Assembly (NCBI GenBank): GCA_016290335.1
Contig: JAEETM010000131.1
Location: forward strand, 1-7,158
DNA: 7,158 nt
Direction: 5' to 3'
Source: Treponema sp.
GTDB lineage: Bacteria > Spirochaetota > Spirochaetia > Treponematales > Treponemataceae
Shown here: positions 1 to 4,428 of the stretch, in pieces
Position numbering within the stretch: the first letter of the stretch is position 1
Layout of the letters: each line of letters starts with the position of its first letter
The notes under the pieces: model-generated
The model's database searches: none
What the model saw: the letters and a program-made list of their open reading frames with translations, nothing else
Told to the model about the DNA's origin: nothing
Made by a program: the position numbers and the translations under genes

Positions 1-293
1 AGATAAAGGTTTCGCTCAAGGTTTGTACCGTCTACAATGTTTAAGATTGCATCAGGACGCTGCTGAACAAGATAATCTCTTGATACTACCTCTTCCAGTG
101 TATATGGAGAAAGTGAATAAATACCAGGTAAGTCCATAATAACAACTTCGCCATTGTGACCTTTAAGCTTACCTTCCTTTTTTTCTACAGTAACTCCAGG
201 CCAGTTTCCTACAAATTGATTTGAACCGGTAAGGGCGTTAAAAAGTGTTGTTTTACCCGCATTAGGGTTTCCTGCAAGTGCAATTTTAATCAT
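1..293 (-). CDS. feoB: Ferrous iron transporter FeoB, N-terminal part (cut by window edge)
   Basis: This is the first 97 codons of FeoB, the inner-membrane Fe(II) transporter with an N-terminal cytoplasmic GTPase (G) domain. Only the start of the G domain is visible; the rest of the G domain and the membrane part lie beyond position 1. Translating the minus strand from ATG 293-291 gives the G1/P-loop G8-NPNAGKTT, the switch I segment VGNWPGVTVEKKEG with G2 Thr35, the G3 motif D54-LPG-IYSLSP, and the FeoB-typical NIVDGTNLERNLYL at residues 85 onward. These are diagnostic of FeoB rather than of other Era-like GTPases. The P-loop has Ala where E. coli FeoB has Ser. The start is 5 nt after the feoA stop, with an AAGGAG Shine-Dalgarno (301-306) inside the end of feoA, so the two are likely translated together. 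The frame is open to the window edge with no defect. Confidence 0.96.
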   Translation of the reverse strand, partial: MIKIALAGNPNAGKTTLFNALTGSNQFVGNWPGVTVEKKEGKLKGHNGEVVIMDLPGIYSLSPYTLEEVVSRDYLVQQRPDAILNIVDGTNLERNLY

Positions 294-297
294 TTAT

Positions 298-525
298 TTA
301 CTCCTTGATTTCAACAGATACCATCTCGGCATCTGCTTTTCTTACAGAAAGCTCATAACCGCGAACTGTAATTTCTACCGGGTCGCCAAGTGGTGCAACT
401 TTACGTACATAGATTTCGACACCTTTTGTAATTCCCATGTCCATAATGCGGCGTTTAACCGCTCCTTCGCCATTCAGCTTTACAACTGTAACTGTCTGGC
501 CTGTCTTTGTTTCTCTCAAAGTCAT
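298..525 (-). CDS. feoA: FeoA family protein, second copy (adjacent to feoB)
   Basis: This 75-residue protein has the full length of a FeoA, a small cytoplasmic SH3-like beta-barrel protein that acts with FeoB in Fe(II) uptake. Visible family traits are the opening MTLRETKTGQTVTVVKLNGEG, the conserved RRIMDMGITKGVEIYVRKVAPLGDPVEITVRGYELSVRKADAEMV, with the turn glycines G31, G35 and G47 and the usual 'L-R/S-x-x-A' ending. It is the more typical of the two FeoA proteins here. The start ATG 525-523 has AGGAG at 534-538, 8 nt away. Its stop is 4 nt before the feoB ATG, and the feoB ribosome site lies inside this gene. It is followed by feoB and preceded by another feoA after a 49-nt gap holding an operator-like palindrome. 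The family call is secure; how the two FeoA copies divide the work cannot be read from sequence. Confidence 0.95.
   Translation of the reverse strand: MTLRETKTGQTVTVVKLNGEGAVKRRIMDMGITKGVEIYVRKVAPLGDPVEITVRGYELSVRKADAEMVSVEIKE
301..306 (-). promoter_or_regulatory. feoB ribosome binding site inside feoA
   Basis: The minus strand reads AAGGAG, followed by 7 nt and the feoB ATG. The site lies within the last codons of feoA, so ribosomes finishing feoA pass over it. This supports the feoB start at 293 and translational coupling of the pair. Confidence 0.75.
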
Positions 526-541
526 TTTATCTGCTCCTATA

Positions 542-557
542 ATTAGGCAAGACTAAC
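542..557. promoter_or_regulatory. Operator-like palindrome D between the two feoA genes
   Basis: The 16-bp sequence ATTAG-GCAAGA-CTAAC matches the GTTAG-N6-CTAAC palindrome found three times upstream of the first feoA, with one arm base changed. It stands in the same place relative to the gene as copy A: just upstream of TATAGGAGCA and the feoA start. It may be a repressor site controlling an internal promoter, or a relic of duplication of the feoA leader. No convincing promoter is seen here. It overlaps a small RNA hairpin at 547-564. Confidence 0.5.
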
Positions 558-564
558 ATCTTGC
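547..564 (-). other. Intercistronic hairpin between feoA genes
   Basis: On the minus strand GCAAGA, the loop TGTTAG and TCTTGC form a perfect 6-bp stem with a 6-nt loop, between the stop of the first feoA and the ribosome site of the second. A T8 run (567-574) lies 5' of the stem rather than 3' of it, so this is not an intrinsic terminator. It could affect processing or stability of the feo mRNA, or spacing between the cistrons. The stem is short, so chance is possible. Confidence 0.4.
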
Positions 565-574
565 TTAAAAAAAA

Positions 575-784
575 TTACACAATGATTTTCTGCGCCATTT
601 CCTGGCTTATAGCTACACGGCTGTCTTTAATCTGAACAATTACGTTTCCACAGATTTTAGAAATTAATGAAACCTGAGCCCCGGCAACAAAGCCAAGGTT
701 CTCCAAAAAGCGGCGTACTTCTTCTTTTCCATTTATTTTCTTTATTAGAAATGATTCTCCGTCAGATACCATACTTAAAGGCAT
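575..784 (-). CDS. feoA: FeoA family protein, first and more divergent copy
   Basis: This 69-residue protein is a second FeoA-type SH3-like protein and the first gene of the feo operon. It keeps the family frame: MPLSMVSDGESFLIKKINGKEEVRRFLENLGFVAGAQVSLISK, with G9, N18-G19, V23-R-R25, G31 and G35 aligning without gaps to the neighbouring FeoA. After residue 40 it is shorter and less conserved (CGNVIVQIKDSRVAISQEMAQKIIV), and overall only about one fifth of residues match by eye. The N-terminal half, LENLGFVAGAQVSLISK, is the part most like FeoA. The start is supported by AGGAG at 793-797, 8 nt before ATG 784. It stands 3' of the strong promoter at 862-890, with an expected leader of about 70 nt that contains two operator-like palindromes. 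It presumably acts with FeoB in Fe(II) uptake; a regulatory rather than structural role is equally possible. Confidence 0.9.
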   Translation of the reverse strand: MPLSMVSDGESFLIKKINGKEEVRRFLENLGFVAGAQVSLISKICGNVIVQIKDSRVAISQEMAQKIIV

Positions 785-802
785 ATTTTATGCTCCTATA
801 TG

Positions 803-818
803 GTTAGAGAAAACTAAC
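803..818. promoter_or_regulatory. Operator-like palindrome A (leader of first feoA)
   Basis: GTTAG-AGAAAA-CTAAC is a perfect 5-bp inverted repeat with a 6-nt spacer, in the predicted 5' leader about 37 to 52 nt after the transcription start and 5 nt upstream of the ribosome site (793-797). It is the third member of a row with copies B and C, spaced 33 and 32 bp centre to centre. It could bind the same repressor, or act in RNA as a 5-bp hairpin. Confidence 0.65.
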
Positions 819-856
819 TTTTAGGTTAAAAAAACGTTAGCTCTCACTAACTTTTA
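813..856. repeat. 11-bp direct repeat linking operators A and B
   Basis: ACTAACTTTTA occurs at 813-823 and again at 846-856, exactly 33 bp apart. Each copy covers the right arm of an operator palindrome (A and B) and six bases beyond it. The repetition shows that A and B belong to a repeated unit longer than the 16-bp palindrome. Confidence 0.75.
836..851. promoter_or_regulatory. Operator-like palindrome B (just after the feo transcription start)
   Basis: GTTAG-CTCTCA-CTAAC lies about 4 to 19 nt downstream of the predicted feo start point (near 855). A repressor bound here would block promoter escape. It is identical at 15 of 16 positions to the reverse complement of copy C. Metal-dependent repressors of the DtxR/MntR family (TroR in treponemes) use AT-rich palindromes with TTAG/CTAA-like arms and are the leading guess; Fur is not excluded. 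Confidence 0.75.
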
Positions 857-861
857 ACAGC

Positions 862-890
862 ATTATAGTTAGTAAGAGCTAACGTGTCAA
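862..890 (-). promoter_or_regulatory. Consensus sigma-70 promoter of the feoA-feoA-feoB operon
   Basis: The minus strand carries TTGACA (890-885) and TATAAT (867-862), both perfect matches to the sigma-70 consensus, separated by the optimal 17 nt (884-868). Transcription is expected to start at an A near 855, giving a leader of about 70 nt before the first feoA. Operator C occupies 16 of the 17 spacer bases, so this very strong promoter would be shut when a repressor binds. That suits an iron-uptake operon repressed when iron is plentiful. Confidence 0.88.
868..883. promoter_or_regulatory. Operator-like palindrome C (inside the feo promoter spacer)
   Basis: GTTAG-TAAGAG-CTAAC is a perfect 5-bp inverted repeat placed exactly between the -35 and -10 boxes. 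Binding here would directly exclude RNA polymerase. Its sequence is the near-exact reverse complement of copy B, and its centre is 32 bp from B, close to three helical turns. Confidence 0.8.
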
Positions 891-944
891 TACACAGATT
901 TTATACTACTTATATAAGTCGGGTATCAGGATTATTTTTAAGAA

Positions 945-2501
945 TTAGTATTTAGCTTTTCTTAAACGAACCTGCTCAATATCTTCACAGAATAATTGAC
1001 GCAAGTCATTCAAGCCGAGTGCCATCAAAGCCATTCGGTCAATACCAATACCCCAGGCAAGAACAGGACAATCAAGCCCCATAGCTTTTGTAACTTCCGG
1101 TCTGAAGATTCCCGAACCACCAAGCTCGAACCAGCCGAGAACAGGGTGTTTGATATGAACTTCGATTGAAGGCTCTGTGAACGGGAAGTAACCAGGTACG
1201 TATTTTACTTCTTCTGCTCCTGCAATTTCTGTGGCAAACATTTTAAGAATACCAAGAAGATCTCGCAAAGAAACATCTTTACCGGCAATAATTCCTTCTG
1301 TCTGATAGAAGTCAGAAAGATGAGTTGCATCTACTTTATCGTAGCGGAAGCAGCGTGCAATACCAAAATACTTGCCAGGAACTTCAGCCTTGTGCAGCTG
1401 ATGAGCAGACAAAACTGTTCCCTGTGAACGCAGAATCAAACGGCGTGTAAACTCATTGTCAAAAGAATAATTCCATCCACGGCTTCCTGTTCCGCCACCA
1501 TTTTCGTGAACAGCCTTTACGTTGCTCAAATATGGCTCTTCAATCATTTTTGCGTGTGTAGGATTTTTGATTCGGTATACATCGTGAATATCGCGGGCAG
1601 CGTGGAACTGAGGCATAAACAAAGCATCGCCATTCCAGAACTCAGTTTCTACAAGCGGACCATCAAACTCCTGGAAACCAAGAGAACAAAGCTTATCCTT
1701 TACACTTTCAAGGAACTGTACATAAGGATTTGTGCGTCCAGGAATAATTCTAGCGGGCGGTACAGAAATGTTATAACCACGGAATGTTCCATTTTTCCAC
1801 TCGCCGGTTGCAAGCATTTTTGGAGTAATTTCACCAATTTCATTACCTGTGATTCCAGCCTTTTTGAGCTCGTCGCGAACCTTTTCAAAACCTTCTGCAA
1901 GCTTATAGAATACAGTTTCTCGCTCAATTACCTTAAATGGAGAATCAGCTGCACCACGTTTTTTAGCAAGACCATTCATTACCTCAACTTCGGCAACAGT
2001 CATATCATCCTTATTCAAAAGACCGCCTTCAGCTTCGCAAGCCTTTTTAATAAGAGCTGCAGTTGTAGTAATTCTTGCAGGAAGTTCAGCACCTGTATAT
2101 TCAATCTTCTTTTCGGCATTCATCTTAAGAACACCTTCTTTTACCAGCGGACCAAAAGCAGAACCAACATCCTTCTGGTCAAGGGCAATTCCTGCTGTAA
2201 GCTCAGGCATTGTATGTGGACCGTGTTCTTTAAGGAAGTTTATCATTCTTTCTTCAACGGTACCTGTTTTAGCCATTGAGCGACCCATATCTGTAATTTC
2301 AAAATATGTGTGAGGAGTTCTGCGGATTTCTTTAAGCAAATCCTTTCCAGAAAGCCATGAGAACGCCTGATTTGCGTGTCCTTCCTTGTAGTCCAATTCT
2401 TTGCGGAGTTTTTCTGATGTAAGCTCATCCTTACCTGTGTACTTTAACAAAACTTTAATCTCAAGCGGATGAAGATTTTTAATTGTGTTCTTAATATCCA
2501 T
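945..2501 (-). CDS. pheS: Phenylalanine--tRNA ligase alpha subunit, archaeal/eukaryotic type
   Basis: This is the catalytic alpha chain of cytoplasmic PheRS, a class II synthetase that works as an alpha2-beta2 tetramer and charges tRNA-Phe. From the ATG at 2501 it has 518 residues, far longer than the roughly 330-residue bacterial PheS, and it begins with the archaeal/eukaryotic-type DIKNTIKNLHPLEIKVL and N-terminal winged-helix-like domains (about 1-230). Catalytic motifs follow (numbered from that ATG): motif 1 near 270-295 (LGFQEFDGPLVETEFWNGDALFMPQFHAARD), motif 2 near 378-403 (YFGIARCFRYDKVDATHLSDFYQTEG) and motif 3 near 481-500 (AWGIGIDRMALMALGLNDLR). An in-frame ATG at 2522 would add seven residues but has no Shine-Dalgarno at normal distance; the ATG at 2501 has AAAAGGA 8 nt upstream, so it is preferred. 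The pheT partner is not in this window. Spirochaetes are known to carry this archaeal-type enzyme. Confidence 0.95.
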   Translation of the reverse strand: MDIKNTIKNLHPLEIKVLLKYTGKDELTSEKLRKELDYKEGHANQAFSWLSGKDLLKEIRRTPHTYFEITDMGRSMAKTGTVEERMINFLKEHGPHTMPELTAGIALDQKDVGSAFGPLVKEGVLKMNAEKKIEYTGAELPARITTTAALIKKACEAEGGLLNKDDMTVAEVEVMNGLAKKRGAADSPFKVIERETVFYKLAEGFEKVRDELKKAGITGNEIGEITPKMLATGEWKNGTFRGYNISVPPARIIPGRTNPYVQFLESVKDKLCSLGFQEFDGPLVETEFWNGDALFMPQFHAARDIHDVYRIKNPTHAKMIEEPYLSNVKAVHENGGGTGSRGWNYSFDNEFTRRLILRSQGTVLSAHQLHKAEVPGKYFGIARCFRYDKVDATHLSDFYQTEGIIAGKDVSLRDLLGILKMFATEIAGAEEVKYVPGYFPFTEPSIEVHIKHPVLGWFELGGSGIFRPEVTKAMGLDCPVLAWGIGIDRMALMALGLNDLRQLFCEDIEQVRLRKAKY

Positions 2502-2509
2502 TTTTTCGG

Positions 2510-2516
2510 TCCTTTT
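2510..2516 (-). promoter_or_regulatory. Ribosome binding site deciding the pheS start
   Basis: AAAAGGA on the minus strand ends 8 nt before ATG 2501-2499. The alternative start at 2522 has only an AGGAG at 2542-2546, 19 nt away and inside the upstream terminator hairpin. The spacing favours the shorter protein. Confidence 0.6.
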
Positions 2517-2532
2517 CGCCATAAAAAAATAA

Positions 2533-2564
2533 AAAAGCCGGCTCCTGCATGGAAACCGGCTTTT
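2533..2564 (-). terminator. Intrinsic terminator ending the upstream five-gene block
   Basis: On the minus strand AAAAGCCGG (2564-2556) and CCGGCTTTT (2541-2533) form a perfect 9-bp stem with a 14-nt loop, followed by a T-rich tract reaching almost to the pheS start (T6, A, T7). It lies 33 nt after the stop of the small secreted protein gene. The stem with flanking A and T runs could also work on the plus strand, but no plus-strand gene is seen. Confidence 0.9.
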
Positions 2565-2593
2565 ATTCTACTATATTTCAAATAAAATAAGAA
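2565..2593 (-). promoter_or_regulatory. Candidate weak promoter for pheS
   Basis: TTCTTA (2593-2588) and TAGAAT (2570-2565) are 17 nt apart on the minus strand. The -10 matches consensus at 5 of 6 positions, the -35 at only 3 of 6. Transcription would start near 2558, inside the 5' arm of the terminator, so that RNA would not form the terminator stem. In such AT-rich sequence a weak match is easily due to chance. Confidence 0.3.
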
Positions 2594-2597
2594 TACC

Positions 2598-3008
2598 CTA
2601 TCTATAAAATTTTACATACGAAATATACTGAGCCTTACGGCGGCTTCGGTCATCCTTAAAGTATTTTTCCTTATCATCTCTAAGATACTTATAGCCTGAA
2701 TATTTATGCTCTTTCTGGAAGTCCAGCAGACATTCCATTACAGTATTCATTGCTTCTCCGCGGTCATAAGTTACATACATACACTCATAGTATACGCGAA
2801 CCTCATCGTACATAGGCATGTACTCAATCTTAACATTCGCAGTCTGATCAACAGTGTGCTGTTCTTTAGGAACTATTATCTGGGTTTTTGTTTTTTCATT
2901 TTCAAAAGTTTCAGCATCATAGTTCTTTGAATTTCCAGAAACTCCCTGCGCAAACAAGCCAAAACCAAAAGTAATGAATGTTAAAACTACAATCAATAAC
3001 TTCTTCAT
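2598..3008 (-). CDS. Small secreted protein of unknown function
   Basis: I do not recognise this 136-residue protein. It starts with a clear Sec signal peptide: Lys2-Lys3, then a hydrophobic core LLIVVLTFITFGFGLF, with likely cleavage after Ala20 or Gln21 (LFA-QG). The mature part, about 115 residues, is very polar and Tyr-rich. It has a basic, acidic-patterned C-terminal third (HKYSGYKYLRDDKEKYFKDDRSRRKAQ) and two Cys (76 and 93) that could pair in the periplasm. No lipobox or membrane span is seen. ATG 3008 has GGAGG at 3013-3017, 4 nt upstream. It follows another exported protein gene by 12 nt and is the last gene before the terminator at 2533-2564, so it is probably co-transcribed with the upstream genes. 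It looks like a periplasmic or surface protein, of lineage-restricted type. Confidence 0.85.
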   Translation of the reverse strand: MKKLLIVVLTFITFGFGLFAQGVSGNSKNYDAETFENEKTKTQIIVPKEQHTVDQTANVKIEYMPMYDEVRVYYECMYVTYDRGEAMNTVMECLLDFQKEHKYSGYKYLRDDKEKYFKDDRSRRKAQYISYVKFYR

Positions 3009-3020
3009 ACATCCTCCGTA

Positions 3021-3728
3021 CTAATATATCCCGTACCCTTTTATTGTATCGCATTCTAAGAAAAAATCAAGATTTATTGCATATCTACCTGCATCAATTC
3101 CTAAAATTGGCTCATTTTTTATCAAAACAGAGCCCGAAATCTGCCTTGGTTTGTTCTTTGTAATGCCCCTGTAATACTCTCTTACTGCAGCCTTAAGTGA
3201 ATCTTCCGCCGCAGCTCTTATACCCTCAAAACCGTCTTTTATGCTTCCATAACCTCTAGCCCGTATAACAGGATGGGTAATTGAAGCCCAGGCCTTATAA
3301 TTCTGAACTTCCGCATTTGTACGGTAATATTCACACCAGCAGTGCAATAAAGTATCATCTACCCAGGGTGATGAGTAAATAATTTTGTTAGGATTATAAT
3401 TACCGGTAAAGGCTTCGGCATTTATTTCTGTTACTTCAAAGTATTCTTCAATTCCGCGTGCTTTATCGTAAGGTACATATACAAACTTCCAGCCATAAAC
3501 CATTCCGCTGATGATAAAAGGAGCTATTTTTTTGATTTCCTGCACCGGATACTCGTAATCTTCAAGTTTTGCTGCTTCTTCCAGACCTGGATAAGCATCA
3601 ATTTCTGCCCAGAGAGGAATACGTATTTTTTCTGTAAAGGATGGAAGCTGTGCAAAGCAGTTTGCACAATAAAATCCAAATACGAGAATCAATGCAGCTA
3701 ACTGAATACTTTTCCGTCGATTTTTCAT
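3021..3728 (-). CDS. Exported protein of unknown function
   Basis: I do not recognise this 235-residue protein. The N-terminus is a Sec signal peptide: basic MKNRRK, hydrophobic core LAALILVFGFY, and likely cleavage after Ala26 (CFA-Q). A relaxed spirochaetal lipobox at Cys21 or Cys24 is conceivable but does not fit well. The mature protein is soluble in appearance, rich in aromatic residues, with a close cysteine pair in HCWCEYY (130 and 132) and a single Cys226. The 159-185 stretch, GYGSIKDGFEGIRAAAEDSLKAAVREY, looks helical. The start at 3728 lacks a good Shine-Dalgarno, but an in-frame stop lies close upstream and the signal peptide begins properly here. It lies 41 nt after the rhomboid gene and 12 nt before the next secreted protein gene; the two exported proteins may work together. 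It ends with TAG. Confidence 0.85.
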   Translation of the reverse strand: MKNRRKSIQLAALILVFGFYCANCFAQLPSFTEKIRIPLWAEIDAYPGLEEAAKLEDYEYPVQEIKKIAPFIISGMVYGWKFVYVPYDKARGIEEYFEVTEINAEAFTGNYNPNKIIYSSPWVDDTLLHCWCEYYRTNAEVQNYKAWASITHPVIRARGYGSIKDGFEGIRAAAEDSLKAAVREYYRGITKNKPRQISGSVLIKNEPILGIDAGRYAINLDFFLECDTIKGYGIY

Positions 3729-3769
3729 TATTTTATATCAAAACAACACTAAAACTGCCCTGTGGTTAC

Positions 3770-4396
3770 TTAGTAGTTATTTTTCCATATTTTTATCGGA
3801 TGTATACCCATTCTGATTAAGAAATAAAGCCAGGCCGCCGCAAACCCGAAAAGGTGCGTCATATGAGCAATATTTGATGATGAAATGAATTGTTCCACTA
3901 TTTCTATGATTGCATAGGCCAGAACAAGAATTGGTGCAGGAACAGGCAATATTCCCCATACATAAAGCTTTGAACGCGGGAAACATACTGCATAAGCAAA
4001 CAAAACTGCATAAATTGCGCCGCTTGCACCCATCAGAAAAACATTATAGGAGCCTGTAAAATAGTACACAATAAACGAAAAAAGCCCCGAAAACAGTCCG
4101 CAGACAAAGTAAAAAAGCAGAAACTCCTTTGAACCGATTGCCTTTTCTACCGCCATTCCAAAGAAAACAAGTCCCAGCATATTAAAAAGTATGTGAGTAA
4201 AACCACCATGAACGAACATGTATGTTAAAAACTGCCAGAACATTCTGCGGTAAACAACAAACCCTACGTTCAGCGAAAGATAATATTTAAGCTGCGGCAT
4301 AAAAAAGGTCATACAATAAACCAGAAAATTTACTATAATGATATAGAGAGAAGCGTGAAAATCTACATATTTGAATGGACGACGAAGAAAAGACAT
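3770..4396 (-). CDS. Rhomboid family intramembrane serine protease
   Basis: This 208-residue polytopic membrane protein has the size of a six-helix rhomboid core, a protease that cuts membrane-spanning substrates within the lipid bilayer. The catalytic serine is Ser125 in the GASGA motif (123-127) and the catalytic histidine is His181 in HMTHLFGF. The oxyanion-helper motif H68-ILF-N72 follows the L1-loop segment YRRMFWQFLTYMFVHGGFTH, the equivalent of the usual W-R motif. Hydrophobic segments occur near 15-33, 66-85, 91-113, 120-138, 148-168 and 177-195. All key residues are present, so it should be active. ATG 4396 is preceded by a weak AGG-type ribosome site; the gene begins 32 nt after the diguanylate cyclase stop, suggesting co-transcription. 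Its substrate is unknown. There are no extra domains. Confidence 0.94.
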   Translation of the reverse strand: MSFLRRPFKYVDFHASLYIIIVNFLVYCMTFFMPQLKYYLSLNVGFVVYRRMFWQFLTYMFVHGGFTHILFNMLGLVFFGMAVEKAIGSKEFLLFYFVCGLFSGLFSFIVYYFTGSYNVFLMGASGAIYAVLFAYAVCFPRSKLYVWGILPVPAPILVLAYAIIEIVEQFISSSNIAHMTHLFGFAAAWLYFLIRMGIHPIKIWKNNY

Positions 4397-4428
4397 TTTT
4401 ATAACCTGCTCAACCTATTGCCGCATGG

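Larger units (their letters stand above)
828..885 (-). terminator. Intrinsic terminator for read-through from pheS, formed by operators C and B
   Basis: On the minus strand the 5' arm ACGTTAGCTCTTACTAAC (885-868) pairs with GTTAGTGAGAGCTAACGT (851-834) over 18 positions, 17 Watson-Crick pairs and one G-U, around a 16-nt loop. It is followed directly by a run of seven T (834-828). This is the arrangement of a rho-independent terminator, and no other terminator is seen after pheS. The arms are operators C and B extended by two bases. The feo promoter -10 box lies in the loop, so RNA started there lacks the 5' arm. The structure is plain in the sequence; terminator activity is inferred, and the long loop lowers confidence. 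Confidence 0.55.

Noticed and set aside
803..883. Regularly spaced palindromic repeats that might suggest a CRISPR array
   Set aside because: Repeats are only 16 bp, variable in the middle, and lie in and around a promoter; spacers are about 17 nt and one holds the -10 box. Operators explain them better.
908..919. Perfect 12-bp palindrome ACTTATATAAGT downstream of pheS
   Set aside because: It is all weak pairs in the centre with no loop, has no T run after it on the minus strand, and is not the operator motif. Chance in AT-rich sequence is likely.
1700..1927. Other short open frames inside genes (1700-1927, 2243-2428, 3777-3986 on minus; 2706-2930, 2978-3163, 4795-5070, 5865-6062 on plus)
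   Set aside because: Each lies within or across well-supported genes in another frame and shows no domain, signal peptide or ribosome site of its own.
1506..2279. A 257-codon open frame on the plus strand
   Set aside because: It lies wholly antisense to pheS, which has full synthetase motifs. Its translation is a low-complexity mix rich in Phe, Asn, Ser and Cys with no recognisable domain.
2491..2550. A 19-codon minus-strand frame containing F-L-F-F-Y just upstream of and overlapping pheS, resembling a Phe leader peptide
   Set aside because: The Phe codons come from the terminator T tract, the ATG has no ribosome site, and the Phe codons lie after rather than before the terminator, the wrong order for classical attenuation.
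3729..3769. Possible promoter (TATAAA-like box) upstream of the 235-residue exported protein
   Set aside because: No acceptable -35 box is found at 16 to 18 nt, and the 41-nt gap suits simple co-transcription with the rhomboid gene.
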